Source of the DNA: Pseudomonadota bacterium
GTDB taxonomy: Bacteria > Bdellovibrionota > Bdellovibrionia > Bdellovibrionales > JAEYZS01
NCBI GenBank assembly: GCA_023427925.1
Contig: JAEYZS010000236.1
Location: 1-6,657, forward strand
Direction: 5' to 3'
DNA: 6,657 nt
Positions 1 through 4,788 of the stretch are shown one piece after another; position 1 is the stretch's first letter, and every line of letters begins with the position of its first letter. Made by a program: the position numbers and the translations under genes. Under the pieces are notes generated by a model. It made no database searches, had not been told where the DNA came from, and saw only the letters and a list, made by a program, of their open reading frames with translations.

Positions 1-80
1 AGTGTGAGAGGCTCTTCGCCTTCAATTTCCAATTTTAAGTTGCCACAATGACATGAGGATTTAATTATCATAGTTTTCAT
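1..80 (-). CDS. GFA/CENP-V family protein, N-terminal fragment (runs off left edge)
   Basis: Read on the minus strand from ATG at 80, the frame stays open to the window edge and gives MKTMIIKSSCHCGNLKLEIEG followed by EEPLT. The S-C-H-C-G motif, followed by a beta-strand of alternating hydrophobics and E-G, is the classical N-terminus of the glutathione-dependent formaldehyde-activating (GFA, CENP-V/GFA domain) family. Its first two cysteines (here C10 and C12 from the 80 start) bind structural zinc. The substrate of such proteins usually cannot be told from sequence, and only about 26 of the usual 120-160 residues are visible. A second in-frame ATG at 71 would shorten the N-terminus by three residues and fits many family members equally well. 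Neither start has a clear Shine-Dalgarno. The gene begins just where a plus-strand gene remnant (74-271) begins, so its promoter would have to lie inside that remnant. Confidence 0.72.
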   Translation of the reverse strand, partial: MKTMIIKSSCHCGNLKLEIEGEEPLT

Positions 81-165
81 TTGATGAGCGTAACCAATTT
101 TACGACGGCGGTCACCAATCTAATGATTTTAAATCCTATACAAGAGGCTCCATTAATTCCCTAAC

Positions 166-271
166 ACGCTGTGATCCGGAAAGGGGAACTGGTAACTTTA
201 TAAGAAATAATATCTGGCTAAAGAAAAATGTTGGGTTTGAAAAAAATCTTATCCCAGAATTACGCAATTCT
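166..271 (+). repeat. 106-bp direct repeat, left copy
   Basis: This copy aligns without gaps to 2278-2383 (offset 2112), with 10 mismatches by my count. The core 211-250 is 40 bp of perfect identity, and 252-271 is another 20 bp. The copy ends in a hairpin-forming dyad AGAATT-ACGC-AATTCT (256-271). The two copies bracket the three-gene minus-strand operon, whose last stop codon lies only 7 bp inside the left copy. Confidence 0.9.
256..271. repeat. Inverted repeat AGAATT-ACGC-AATTCT at repeat end, left copy
   Basis: Perfect 6-bp arms with a 4-nt loop lie exactly at the inner boundary of the left direct repeat. On the minus strand it follows the operon's last stop codon (278-280) and is followed about 11 nt later by a run of seven T (240-246). 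It could therefore act as a weak transcription terminator for the operon. The same dyad occurs at 2368-2383, where no minus-strand gene ends, which argues that it is mainly part of the repeat. Confidence 0.5.
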
Positions 272-277
272 ATGTTA

Positions 278-637
278 TTAATGTTTATTACAAATCACAG
301 AGCTGTATTTAACAGAGCCAAAAGTTGCCATGAAAAGGGGATTATCAAATGGCACTTCTGTTCTAATTTTACAATCAGAAGCCCCCGTGCAACTTATATT
401 ATTAATGTCTATTAAAATAAGTTGAGGCTTTGCCATATCATAAACGAGTGCCAATGACTGGTCTGAGTGCAGCCCTCTTAAAAGAGTTGAGTTCGGAATT
501 TTCCCTAATTTAATAAACTCTGTCTCCGGCTCGTAATCTTCAAACTGAGAAGTTACCTTACAGGTGATTGTTAGTTTGGTATTAGGAAACGCAAACAAAT
601 TAACTGAAAAAATTAAACTTAATAATAAGAATTTCAT
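278..637 (-). CDS. Small secreted four-cysteine protein (unrecognised)
   Basis: A 119-residue protein that I do not recognise. It starts with a textbook type I signal peptide: K2, a hydrophobic core to about residue 15, and likely cleavage after A16 (LFA/FP). The mature part has four cysteines (C26, C83, C89, C116), an even number that suits two disulfides in an exported protein. Its pattern of short hydrophobic strands (LALVYDM, QLILIDI) suggests a small beta-rich fold. There are no membrane segments or catalytic motifs I can name. The ATG at 637 is supported by AAAGGA (648-643) with 5 nt spacing. It lies 2 nt after the stop of the upstream gene, so it is the last gene of the regulator operon. 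Its stop lies 7 bp from the 106-bp repeat, at the edge of the cassette. A partner, inhibitor or co-secreted companion of the upstream protein is possible but unproven. Confidence 0.82.
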   Translation of the reverse strand: MKFLLLSLIFSVNLFAFPNTKLTITCKVTSQFEDYEPETEFIKLGKIPNSTLLRGLHSDQSLALVYDMAKPQLILIDINNISCTGASDCKIRTEVPFDNPLFMATFGSVKYSSVICNKH

Positions 638-639
638 TT

Positions 640-1323
640 TTATTCCTTTATCTCAATATTGTTACAATTAAATCCGAGTCTACATAAAGTAAAATACATG
701 GTATGGGAGCTGGAAGTTAAAAATCCCTCGTGATGAAAAACCCAATTGGCTCTTCTGATTTTCTCAGCACTCGAAAAATAGTTGCGAAGCCACTCATGTA
801 TTAAAATATAAGAAAGCTGAACTTCATCCTTGCTTAAAGCATCTAAAATAGAAGTGTCGTATTCATAAACAATACCTTTTGGTGTCTCTGTTCTTAATAC
901 TGCTTGTTTTAATTTACAGTGAGAGGGTAGCTTTTTTCTCAGAAGCAAGAACCTTGGAGTTTTATTCATTTTCTCAAGGGCAGAGCCTAACTCCTCATCG
1001 TTAACTTGATTGACTTGATTTTTCGCTAGCCAGTTACTAGTAAGTTTAACGCCGACAGGATATGGACTTGAATTTACAAAATTCTCTAGATCATGCCCCA
1101 AAGATGGAGCTGAAGCTTTTAATTTGTCAATAATCTTGGAAAGAGAATTGAGATTGTTTCCATTTTGATTTCTCCATAAGTAGAAATCTAAAACTTGATA
1201 AGAACCCACAGGCTCCCTTTTCGTGGGTCTACAAAAAACAATGTCTCCGCCGCCTCCACCTTGGTCTTTACCGGCAATAGAGTAATTTGAAAGCATCAAT
1301 ATGCTTAGAATTAGGCTTTTCAT
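640..1323 (-). CDS. Secreted protein with glycine run and HEWLR motif (unrecognised)
   Basis: A 227-residue exported protein. The signal peptide is MKSLILSILMLSNYSIA, with cleavage likely after A17, followed by GKDQ and a run of five glycines (22-26) leading to D27-I-V-F-C31. This glycine-rich start of the mature chain is common in secreted Bdellovibrio hypothetical proteins, from memory. Residues 168-183 (VQLSYILIHEWLRNYF) form an amphipathic helix carrying H176-E177. That resembles the first half of a zincin HExxH site, but the second histidine is replaced by R180. Later histidines (H197, H198) and E199 could be metal ligands, so a degenerate or unusual metallohydrolase is conceivable, not shown. 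Four cysteines (C31, C136, C214, C220) could form two disulfides. The ATG at 1323 overlaps the regulator's stop by one base (TAATG) and has AAGGGG 8 nt upstream, indicating translational coupling. Confidence 0.82.
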   Translation of the reverse strand: MKSLILSILMLSNYSIAGKDQGGGGGDIVFCRPTKREPVGSYQVLDFYLWRNQNGNNLNSLSKIIDKLKASAPSLGHDLENFVNSSPYPVGVKLTSNWLAKNQVNQVNDEELGSALEKMNKTPRFLLLRKKLPSHCKLKQAVLRTETPKGIVYEYDTSILDALSKDEVQLSYILIHEWLRNYFSSAEKIRRANWVFHHEGFLTSSSHTMYFTLCRLGFNCNNIEIKE

Positions 1324-2069
1324 TATACACCCCTTTTAGTTAGCGAAAATAACTGCACATTTAGTTTATAAACTTCTTTTTTCTTTTTTGATTCCATAGC
1401 TTTTGCAAAGTTTCTTCGGAAATTTGTAATCATTTTTTTTGCCTCCTCCATACGATCCGGATCAAAGCATAAAGTCATCGCAGTAAAATCTCTTTCTTCA
1501 AATTCACCTTCTTCTAGGGCTTTTTGCGCCAACTCTAGATTCTGTTTGCATGCTTTTTTAAATGCAGGCTTTGCAACGTCTGAAGAGGCTTCTAATTGTT
1601 CGTGAGTTGGTTTTAATTTTTTCGTCTTCGCATCGCGTTCAAGTAGGTCTAACTTTAAAAGTCTATCAATTGCCTTAGCGACTATTTTTTCGTTGATGCC
1701 AAGGCGCTTACTGATCCAAGTCGGAGAGCTTTGGAAGTCATCTGTTTCTGCCAAGCTTAAAATGCCATAATAATACCAGTCAGCTATCAAATGGTATGTG
1801 TCCATATCTAACGATTTAAATATCTGCTTATTCTTAAGTTCACCTTGAAATATTTTGGCAATTTCTAAAGGGTTCAGGTCTAATCCTGAAAGTATTTTTT
1901 CTGCACTTTTTTTTGTTATTGGGCGCTTTCCAGATAAAATTTCGGAGATCGCAGATTGATTAACTCCTATCTTCTTGGCGAAAGCACGCATAGAGTAATT
2001 AGGGTTGCGAGATTGGGCGCCCACAAATTCTTCTAATAATATTAATCTAATTTTATCTGCTTGAAACAT
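1323..2069 (-). CDS. TIGR02147/DUF4423 family transcriptional regulator
   Basis: A DNA-binding regulator heading the operon. Numbered from the longest start (2111), residues 40-75 form a helix-turn-helix (SMRAFAKKIGVNQSAISEIL, then SGKRPI). Residues 104-262 fit the DUF4423 domain: a helix with YHLIADWYYYGIL, a second winged-helix-like unit (WISKRLGINEKIVAKAIDRL, then LKLDLLERD), the E-R-D-F-T-A segment, and the family-typical ending EVYKLNVQLFSLTK. TIGR02147 proteins are numerous in Bdellovibrio and Fibrobacter; their signals are largely unknown. I chose the ATG at 2069 because it leaves 22 residues before the conserved N-P of helix 1, close to the usual family N-terminus. The ATG at 2111 adds 14 atypical residues and lies inside an inverted repeat. 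Neither has a good Shine-Dalgarno. The downstream gene overlaps the stop by one base. Confidence 0.88.
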   Translation of the reverse strand: MFQADKIRLILLEEFVGAQSRNPNYSMRAFAKKIGVNQSAISEILSGKRPITKKSAEKILSGLDLNPLEIAKIFQGELKNKQIFKSLDMDTYHLIADWYYYGILSLAETDDFQSSPTWISKRLGINEKIVAKAIDRLLKLDLLERDAKTKKLKPTHEQLEASSDVAKPAFKKACKQNLELAQKALEEGEFEERDFTAMTLCFDPDRMEEAKKMITNFRRNFAKAMESKKKKEVYKLNVQLFSLTKRGV

Positions 2070-2110
2070 GAGGGTACTTATAAAACAAATTACATGAGAA
2101 GCGTTAGTCA

Positions 2111-2133
2111 TTTTGGATCATTCTGATCCAAAA
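2111..2133. promoter_or_regulatory. Perfect dyad with 10-bp arms (candidate operator or mRNA hairpin)
   Basis: TTTTGGATCA (2111-2120) and TGATCCAAAA (2124-2133) are perfect inverted arms around TTC. The heptamer TGGATCA occurs a third time at 2136-2142. The three half-sites have centres near 2117, 2127 and 2139, roughly one DNA turn apart, as expected for dimer or multimer binding on one face. The cluster lies just downstream of the predicted start of regulator transcription, a position where a bound repressor would block initiation. As RNA the same bases would form a 10-bp stem with a GAA loop that includes the A of the ATG at 2111. Function is inferred; the symmetry is seen directly. Confidence 0.6.
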
Positions 2134-2149
2134 AATGGATCAGATATTT

Positions 2150-2178
2150 ATTACATAGATAGAAAACTGGTAAGTCAG
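2150..2178 (-). promoter_or_regulatory. Predicted sigma-70-type promoter of the regulator operon
   Basis: On the minus strand, CTGACT (2178-2173, 4/6 to TTGACA) is followed after exactly 17 bp by TGTAAT (2155-2150, 5/6 to TATAAT). The start point would be near 2143, directly at the third TGGATCA half-site. This gives a leader of about 32 nt to the ATG at 2111, or about 74 nt to the preferred ATG at 2069. Confidence 0.45.
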
Positions 2179-2277
2179 AATCTGAATAATTTTAAGCCAC
2201 GAACTATCATTAATAAAAGCCCGAGCCGGGTCTCCCTCTCCCCTATACAAATACAGTTTAAATCGAATTTAACCACA

Positions 2278-2383
2278 ACGCTGTGGCTCCGAAACGGGAA
2301 CTAGTACCTTTATAAGAAACAGTATCTGGCTAAAGAAAAATGTTGGGTTTGAAAAAAATCTTGTCCCAGAATTACGCAATTCT
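2278..2383 (+). repeat. 106-bp direct repeat, right copy
   Basis: Gapless match to 166-271 with 10 mismatches, ending in the same AGAATT-ACGC-AATTCT dyad (2368-2383). A short shared string CCTATACAA further upstream (135-143 and 2242-2250), with a 5-nt spacing difference, hints that the similarity once extended further left. The right copy lies about 170 bp upstream of the regulator operon's promoter, so the repeats enclose the operon together with its control region. Confidence 0.9.
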
Positions 2384-2410
2384 GTAAAACATGCTCTAGA
2401 TCACAGATAA
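2279..2410 (+). pseudogene. C-terminal remnant of the same unrecognised gene, copy 2 (right cassette border)
   Basis: The plus-strand frame reads R-C-G-S-E-T-G-T-S-T-F-I-R, then IWLKKNVGFEKNL and PELRNSVKHALDHR, and ends at TAA 2408-2410. This looks like a natural C-terminus, one that copy 1 lacks. An in-frame TAA at 2270-2272 and a frame change relative to copy 1 upstream mean no intact gene remains. Compared with copy 1, seven of the 35 shared codons change the amino acid and only one difference is silent, so neither copy shows purifying selection. Confidence 0.55.
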
Positions 2411-2434
2411 TTTTTCTAGCTATTGATTGTGGAA

Positions 2435-2440
2435 TATAAT
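2435..2440 (+). promoter_or_regulatory. Consensus -10 box upstream of the secreted pair
   Basis: TATAAT is a perfect -10 hexamer in the otherwise empty 155 bp between the gene remnant and the gene at 2566. A -35 at the right distance is poor (T-rich TTTTCT, 2412-2417, 17-bp spacing). If used, the transcript would have a leader of about 120 nt. That leader contains two dyads: GCTCT/AGAGC (2493-2510, centred on AATT) and GACAA/TTGTC (2533-2545). The latter sits just before the ribosome site. Confidence 0.35.
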
Positions 2441-2565
2441 TTGCACTTTAATGTGCTTATTAATTCGTGGGTTGTAATTCGACGATATTTTGGCTCTGGA
2501 ATTTTAGAGCAGTTAGTATCATCGACATGTTTGACAAAAATTGTCCCTAGGAAGGATTTAAAGAG

Positions 2566-3027
2566 ATGGTAAGGATTTTCTTGGTTCTTGTTTTGTCGTC
2601 ATGGACTGTTAGCGCTTCTGCAAAAAGTTGCCTGCATTTATTTGAACCGAACGCTCATCTCCATACTATTCAACCCTTCATGGGATTTGCCAAATCTACA
2701 GATGGGATTTCACAGGACGCACTGTTTGTACAGATTCGACCAAATAAAAAAACAAACAAATCTCTCACTCTAATTTACGGAAACTATGCGATTCGCGGAT
2801 ACGTACAAAAATCTCTAACACTTCAAAGCAGAGAAACAGATGCACAAGGCAATGTGATTTGGACTTATTCACTTAAACACAACGGGATGGATCTAGTAGT
2901 TCTAACAGTTTCTCAGAATGCATCAAACCCCAAAGCTCCAATTTATAAGCTCACGCTCAAGAGCGAAGTTACAACTCCTTCGTCCAGTGAAAGGGTTTAT
3001 CAGTTTGTTACAGGAGAGACTCTGTGA
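2566..3027 (+). CDS. Small secreted protein, first of a tandem pair (unrecognised)
   Basis: A 153-residue exported protein of unknown function. The signal peptide has R3, a hydrophobic core, and the cleavage motif S16-A17-S18-A19/K20. Mature residue C22 is the only cysteine, and the residues before it (A-K-S) do not make a lipobox, so I do not call it a lipoprotein. The rest is rich in alternating hydrophobic/polar strands (SLTLIYGNYAI, DLVVLTV, IYKLTLKS), suggesting a beta-sandwich or barrel-like fold. The ATG at 2566 follows AGGAAGGA (2549-2556) with about 9 nt spacing. Its 3' end overlaps the start of the next gene by 4 bases (GTGA), so the two are translationally coupled. The matching N-terminal layout of the two proteins points to tandem duplication followed by strong divergence. 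Confidence 0.82.
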   Translation: MVRIFLVLVLSSWTVSASAKSCLHLFEPNAHLHTIQPFMGFAKSTDGISQDALFVQIRPNKKTNKSLTLIYGNYAIRGYVQKSLTLQSRETDAQGNVIWTYSLKHNGMDLVVLTVSQNASNPKAPIYKLTLKSEVTTPSSSERVYQFVTGETL

Positions 3028-3437
3028 AGGGGCTAGCTCTATTTATAGTACTATGCTTTATTGCACCATCTGCAAGTGCCTTCAATTGCTCGACTTTATT
3101 TAATGCAGCCAAACCAAAAGCGCAAATTGGATTCTTTGAGCGGACATTTTCGCTTAGACATGAACGCCCCGTTGACGTGATAGAACTTTATCATCCTGAT
3201 CATGTATTGGCTGTCGCCCGAGTCGTGATTCTGAAAGACTATAATGGAAACGTTAAAAGTCATAAGGTCATTCAATCTGAAAATATCCGTTTGAATTTTG
3301 GCTTACACCATATCTACGAGAATTTCGAATATCGCATTCAAATCTCTGGTCCACCTGCAGAATACAAACTGATTTTCCTAAACCAGCTTGAAGGATTTAG
3401 GCAAGAAGTTACTTCTGAAAGCCTAATTCAAATCTAA
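3024..3437 (+). CDS. Small secreted protein, second of a tandem pair (unrecognised)
   Basis: A 137-residue exported protein starting at GTG 3024, chosen because CAGGAGAG (3011-3018) lies 5 nt upstream and the frame gives a proper signal peptide (K2, core LALFIVLCFIAP, cleavage after S16-A17-S18-A19). The mature chain begins F20-N21-C22-S-T-L-F. That matches the C22-L-H-L-F of the preceding protein in exact position, including the identical S-A-S-A cleavage motif. The mature protein has a single cysteine. Strand-like segments (DVIELY, LAVARVVIL, YKLIFL) suggest a beta-rich domain. Its start overlaps the preceding stop by four bases, so the pair should be made in fixed proportion. They may be partners, possibly joined through their Cys22 residues, but I cannot name a function. 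Confidence 0.8.
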   Translation: MKGLALFIVLCFIAPSASAFNCSTLFNAAKPKAQIGFFERTFSLRHERPVDVIELYHPDHVLAVARVVILKDYNGNVKSHKVIQSENIRLNFGLHHIYENFEYRIQISGPPAEYKLIFLNQLEGFRQEVTSESLIQI

Positions 3438-3491
3438 CACCGACCAAAAAGAGATCTCTCTGAAGTGACTAAACTAGGAATACGTTCGGTG
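3438..3491. repeat. Nested inverted repeats in the convergent intergenic gap
   Basis: CACCGA (3438-3443) and TCGGTG (3486-3491) are perfect arms starting right after the stop codon. They enclose the self-complementary AGAGATCTCT (3450-3459). A T-rich tract (TTTTTT, 3505-3510) follows on the plus strand. The structure lies between convergent genes, so it may end transcription from the left. However, the outer loop is long and the arms short, so it is not a typical intrinsic terminator. Confidence 0.4.
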
Positions 3492-3515
3492 CTTATAAAT
3501 TTCCTTTTTTAGATT

Positions 3516-4745
3516 TTAGGTTTGGATTTTCTCTAAATCCATTTTTCTAAGTGCGGGCGACAGGTAGCTCACGCAGGCCACGGTCGCAAGACAAATTATC
3601 CCTCCGAGATAAACAGCGGGAACCGTTCCTAGAATTTTTGCCGCAATTCCGGATTCTAATTCTCCGATCTCGTTAGAGGAACCAATGAAGATCGAATTGA
3701 CTGCAGAAACTTTACCCCTCATGTGATCGGGAGAAGCAAGTTGCACGGCCGTACCACGGATAATCATATTTATACTGTCAAAGGCACCACTAAACAGCAG
3801 TGCAAAAAACGATATATAAACATTAGTACTATAACCGAAAATCAAAATACAAATCCCGAAACCCGTCATCGCCCACAGTAACCACGTTCCAGATCTTTTG
3901 TTTACTGTCCTCTTAAAAAGATAAAATCCCATCACCGCGGCACCGATGGCCGGAGCTGCTCGAAGCACGCCCAATCCTTTTGCACCGATCATCAAAATAT
4001 CGCTTGCAAATATTGGCAGCAGCGCAGTTACTCCGCCAAACATCACTGCAACCATATCTAACATCATTGCAGGAAATAGTATCGGGTGTCTGAAAACGAA
4101 CTTTGCTCCCGAGAGTAGCTCTTCTCTTACAGATGTATGCTTGTGGCTTTGTTCTGGAGGAGGAATATCAGTTTTTATTAGAGTCATACTGATGGTGGCT
4201 AGAATAAGTGCAAGACACACGAGTGAAGATGCCGCCACCGCACCAAAGAAGCCAAACACAATCCCACCCACCGCAGGCCCCACAATCCGAGCCACCTGCA
4301 TAGTAGAACTTGTCATTGCAGCAGCCTGCATAAGTTTGGATCTTTCTACAATTCGCGGGACCGCAGCAAAGATCGATGGCTGAGAAAAAGCTCTCGCCAA
4401 ACCTGTTAAAAAGGAAGCGCTATAAAGCATCGTCACCTGTGAGACTAAACTGAGTTCCGATTCAAGGATATGCTCTAGCAGAACAATCACACCAGACAAC
4501 AAACTCGTATATATCACATATCGATAAGCCTTTAGTGGTCGCATACGATCAATCAAGTATCCTGCATACAAAGCAAGCCCAATAGCAGGGACGGCTTCCG
4601 TCAAACCAATAAGTCCTAAAGCTAAAGGATCCTGCAAAAGTTCATAATTGCGCCAACCAAGAATGATGGCCTGCATTTGCACACCAAAGGTATAAAAGAA
4701 TCGAGCAGTGAGTAGTTTTTTAAAATCAACAGGTAGCGAAGACAT
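3516..4745 (-). CDS. MFS transporter, MFS_3/EntS-like (DHA3-type) exporter
   Basis: A 409-residue inner-membrane secondary transporter with about 12 hydrophobic helices, the standard MFS size. Diagnostic features are the helix 2-3 motif GYLIDRMRP (62-70, the GxLaDRxxR motif A) and the C-terminal PDHMRGKVSAVN (339-350) followed by SSNEIGELESG (356-366). The latter two are hallmarks of the MFS_3 group that includes the enterobactin exporter EntS. Family knowledge supports proton-driven export of a small molecule or drug; the substrate cannot be read here, and no siderophore genes are in view. A basic/polar loop near residues 190-210 (PPPEQSHKHTS) separates the two six-helix halves. The ATG at 4745 has no visible Shine-Dalgarno. 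It starts 43 bp after the stop of the 5676-4789 gene, so co-transcription is possible, but a weak promoter also fits within the gap. Confidence 0.9.
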   Translation of the reverse strand: MSSLPVDFKKLLTARFFYTFGVQMQAIILGWRNYELLQDPLALGLIGLTEAVPAIGLALYAGYLIDRMRPLKAYRYVIYTSLLSGVIVLLEHILESELSLVSQVTMLYSASFLTGLARAFSQPSIFAAVPRIVERSKLMQAAAMTSSTMQVARIVGPAVGGIVFGFFGAVAASSLVCLALILATISMTLIKTDIPPPEQSHKHTSVREELLSGAKFVFRHPILFPAMMLDMVAVMFGGVTALLPIFASDILMIGAKGLGVLRAAPAIGAAVMGFYLFKRTVNKRSGTWLLWAMTGFGICILIFGYSTNVYISFFALLFSGAFDSINMIIRGTAVQLASPDHMRGKVSAVNSIFIGSSNEIGELESGIAAKILGTVPAVYLGGIICLATVACVSYLSPALRKMDLEKIQT

Positions 4746-4754
4746 CGAGTGTCA

Positions 4755-4782
4755 GTTTTAATCTTTATTTCTAAAATATCAA
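4755..4782 (-). promoter_or_regulatory. Weak promoter match before the MFS gene
   Basis: On the minus strand TTGATA (4782-4777) is followed after 16 bp by TAAAAC (4760-4755). Transcription would start only a few bases before the ATG at 4745, giving an almost leaderless message. That would suit the absence of a Shine-Dalgarno. The -10 match is only moderate. Confidence 0.28.
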
Positions 4783-4788
4783 CCTAAA

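Larger units (their letters stand above)
74..271 (+). pseudogene. C-terminal remnant of an unrecognised gene, copy 1 (left cassette border)
   Basis: The plus-strand frame from 74 (just after an in-frame TAG at 71-73) reads FSFDERNQFYDGGHQSNDF, then a segment with R-C-D-P-E-R-G-T-G-N-F-I-R, then IWLKKNVGFEKNL and PELRNS at 271. The composition is protein-like and there is no start codon or ribosome site, so this looks like an internal or C-terminal slice of a real gene. The last 35 codons match the copy at 2279-2383. After 271 the two copies diverge abruptly: copy 2 runs on to a natural-looking stop, whereas copy 1 runs into the antisense of the 278-637 gene. I do not recognise the protein. 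The frame continuing beyond 271 is only a shadow of the opposite-strand gene. Confidence 0.55.

Noticed and set aside
1004..1022. Short tandem ACTTGATTG/ACTTGATTT repeat
   Set aside because: It encodes the NQVNQVN stretch of the secreted protein; too short to suggest slippage or a regulatory repeat.
2215..2234. CCCG-AGC-CGGG hairpin followed by CTTTTATT on the minus strand, as a terminator
   Set aside because: The stem is only 4 bp of clean pairing and no minus-strand gene ends there.
2113..2304. Plus-strand 63-codon open frame starting at TTG
   Set aside because: It begins inside the dyad, has no ribosome site, runs through the promoter of the opposite operon and overlaps the gene remnant in a different frame. 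The peptide has no family-like features.
2531..2536. TTGACA as a -35 box for the gene at 2566
   Set aside because: It is only about 30 bp before the ATG and the -10 position would fall on the ribosome site. It is more likely part of the GACAA/TTGTC dyad.
2588..3103. Two plus-strand 61-codon frames overlapping the secreted pair
   Set aside because: Out-of-frame shadows without ribosome sites; the in-frame genes have signal peptides and coupled starts.
3946..4383. Plus-strand 145-codon open frame
   Set aside because: Antisense to the well-supported MFS gene; its Ala/Ile/Thr-rich content is what antisense of membrane-protein codons gives.
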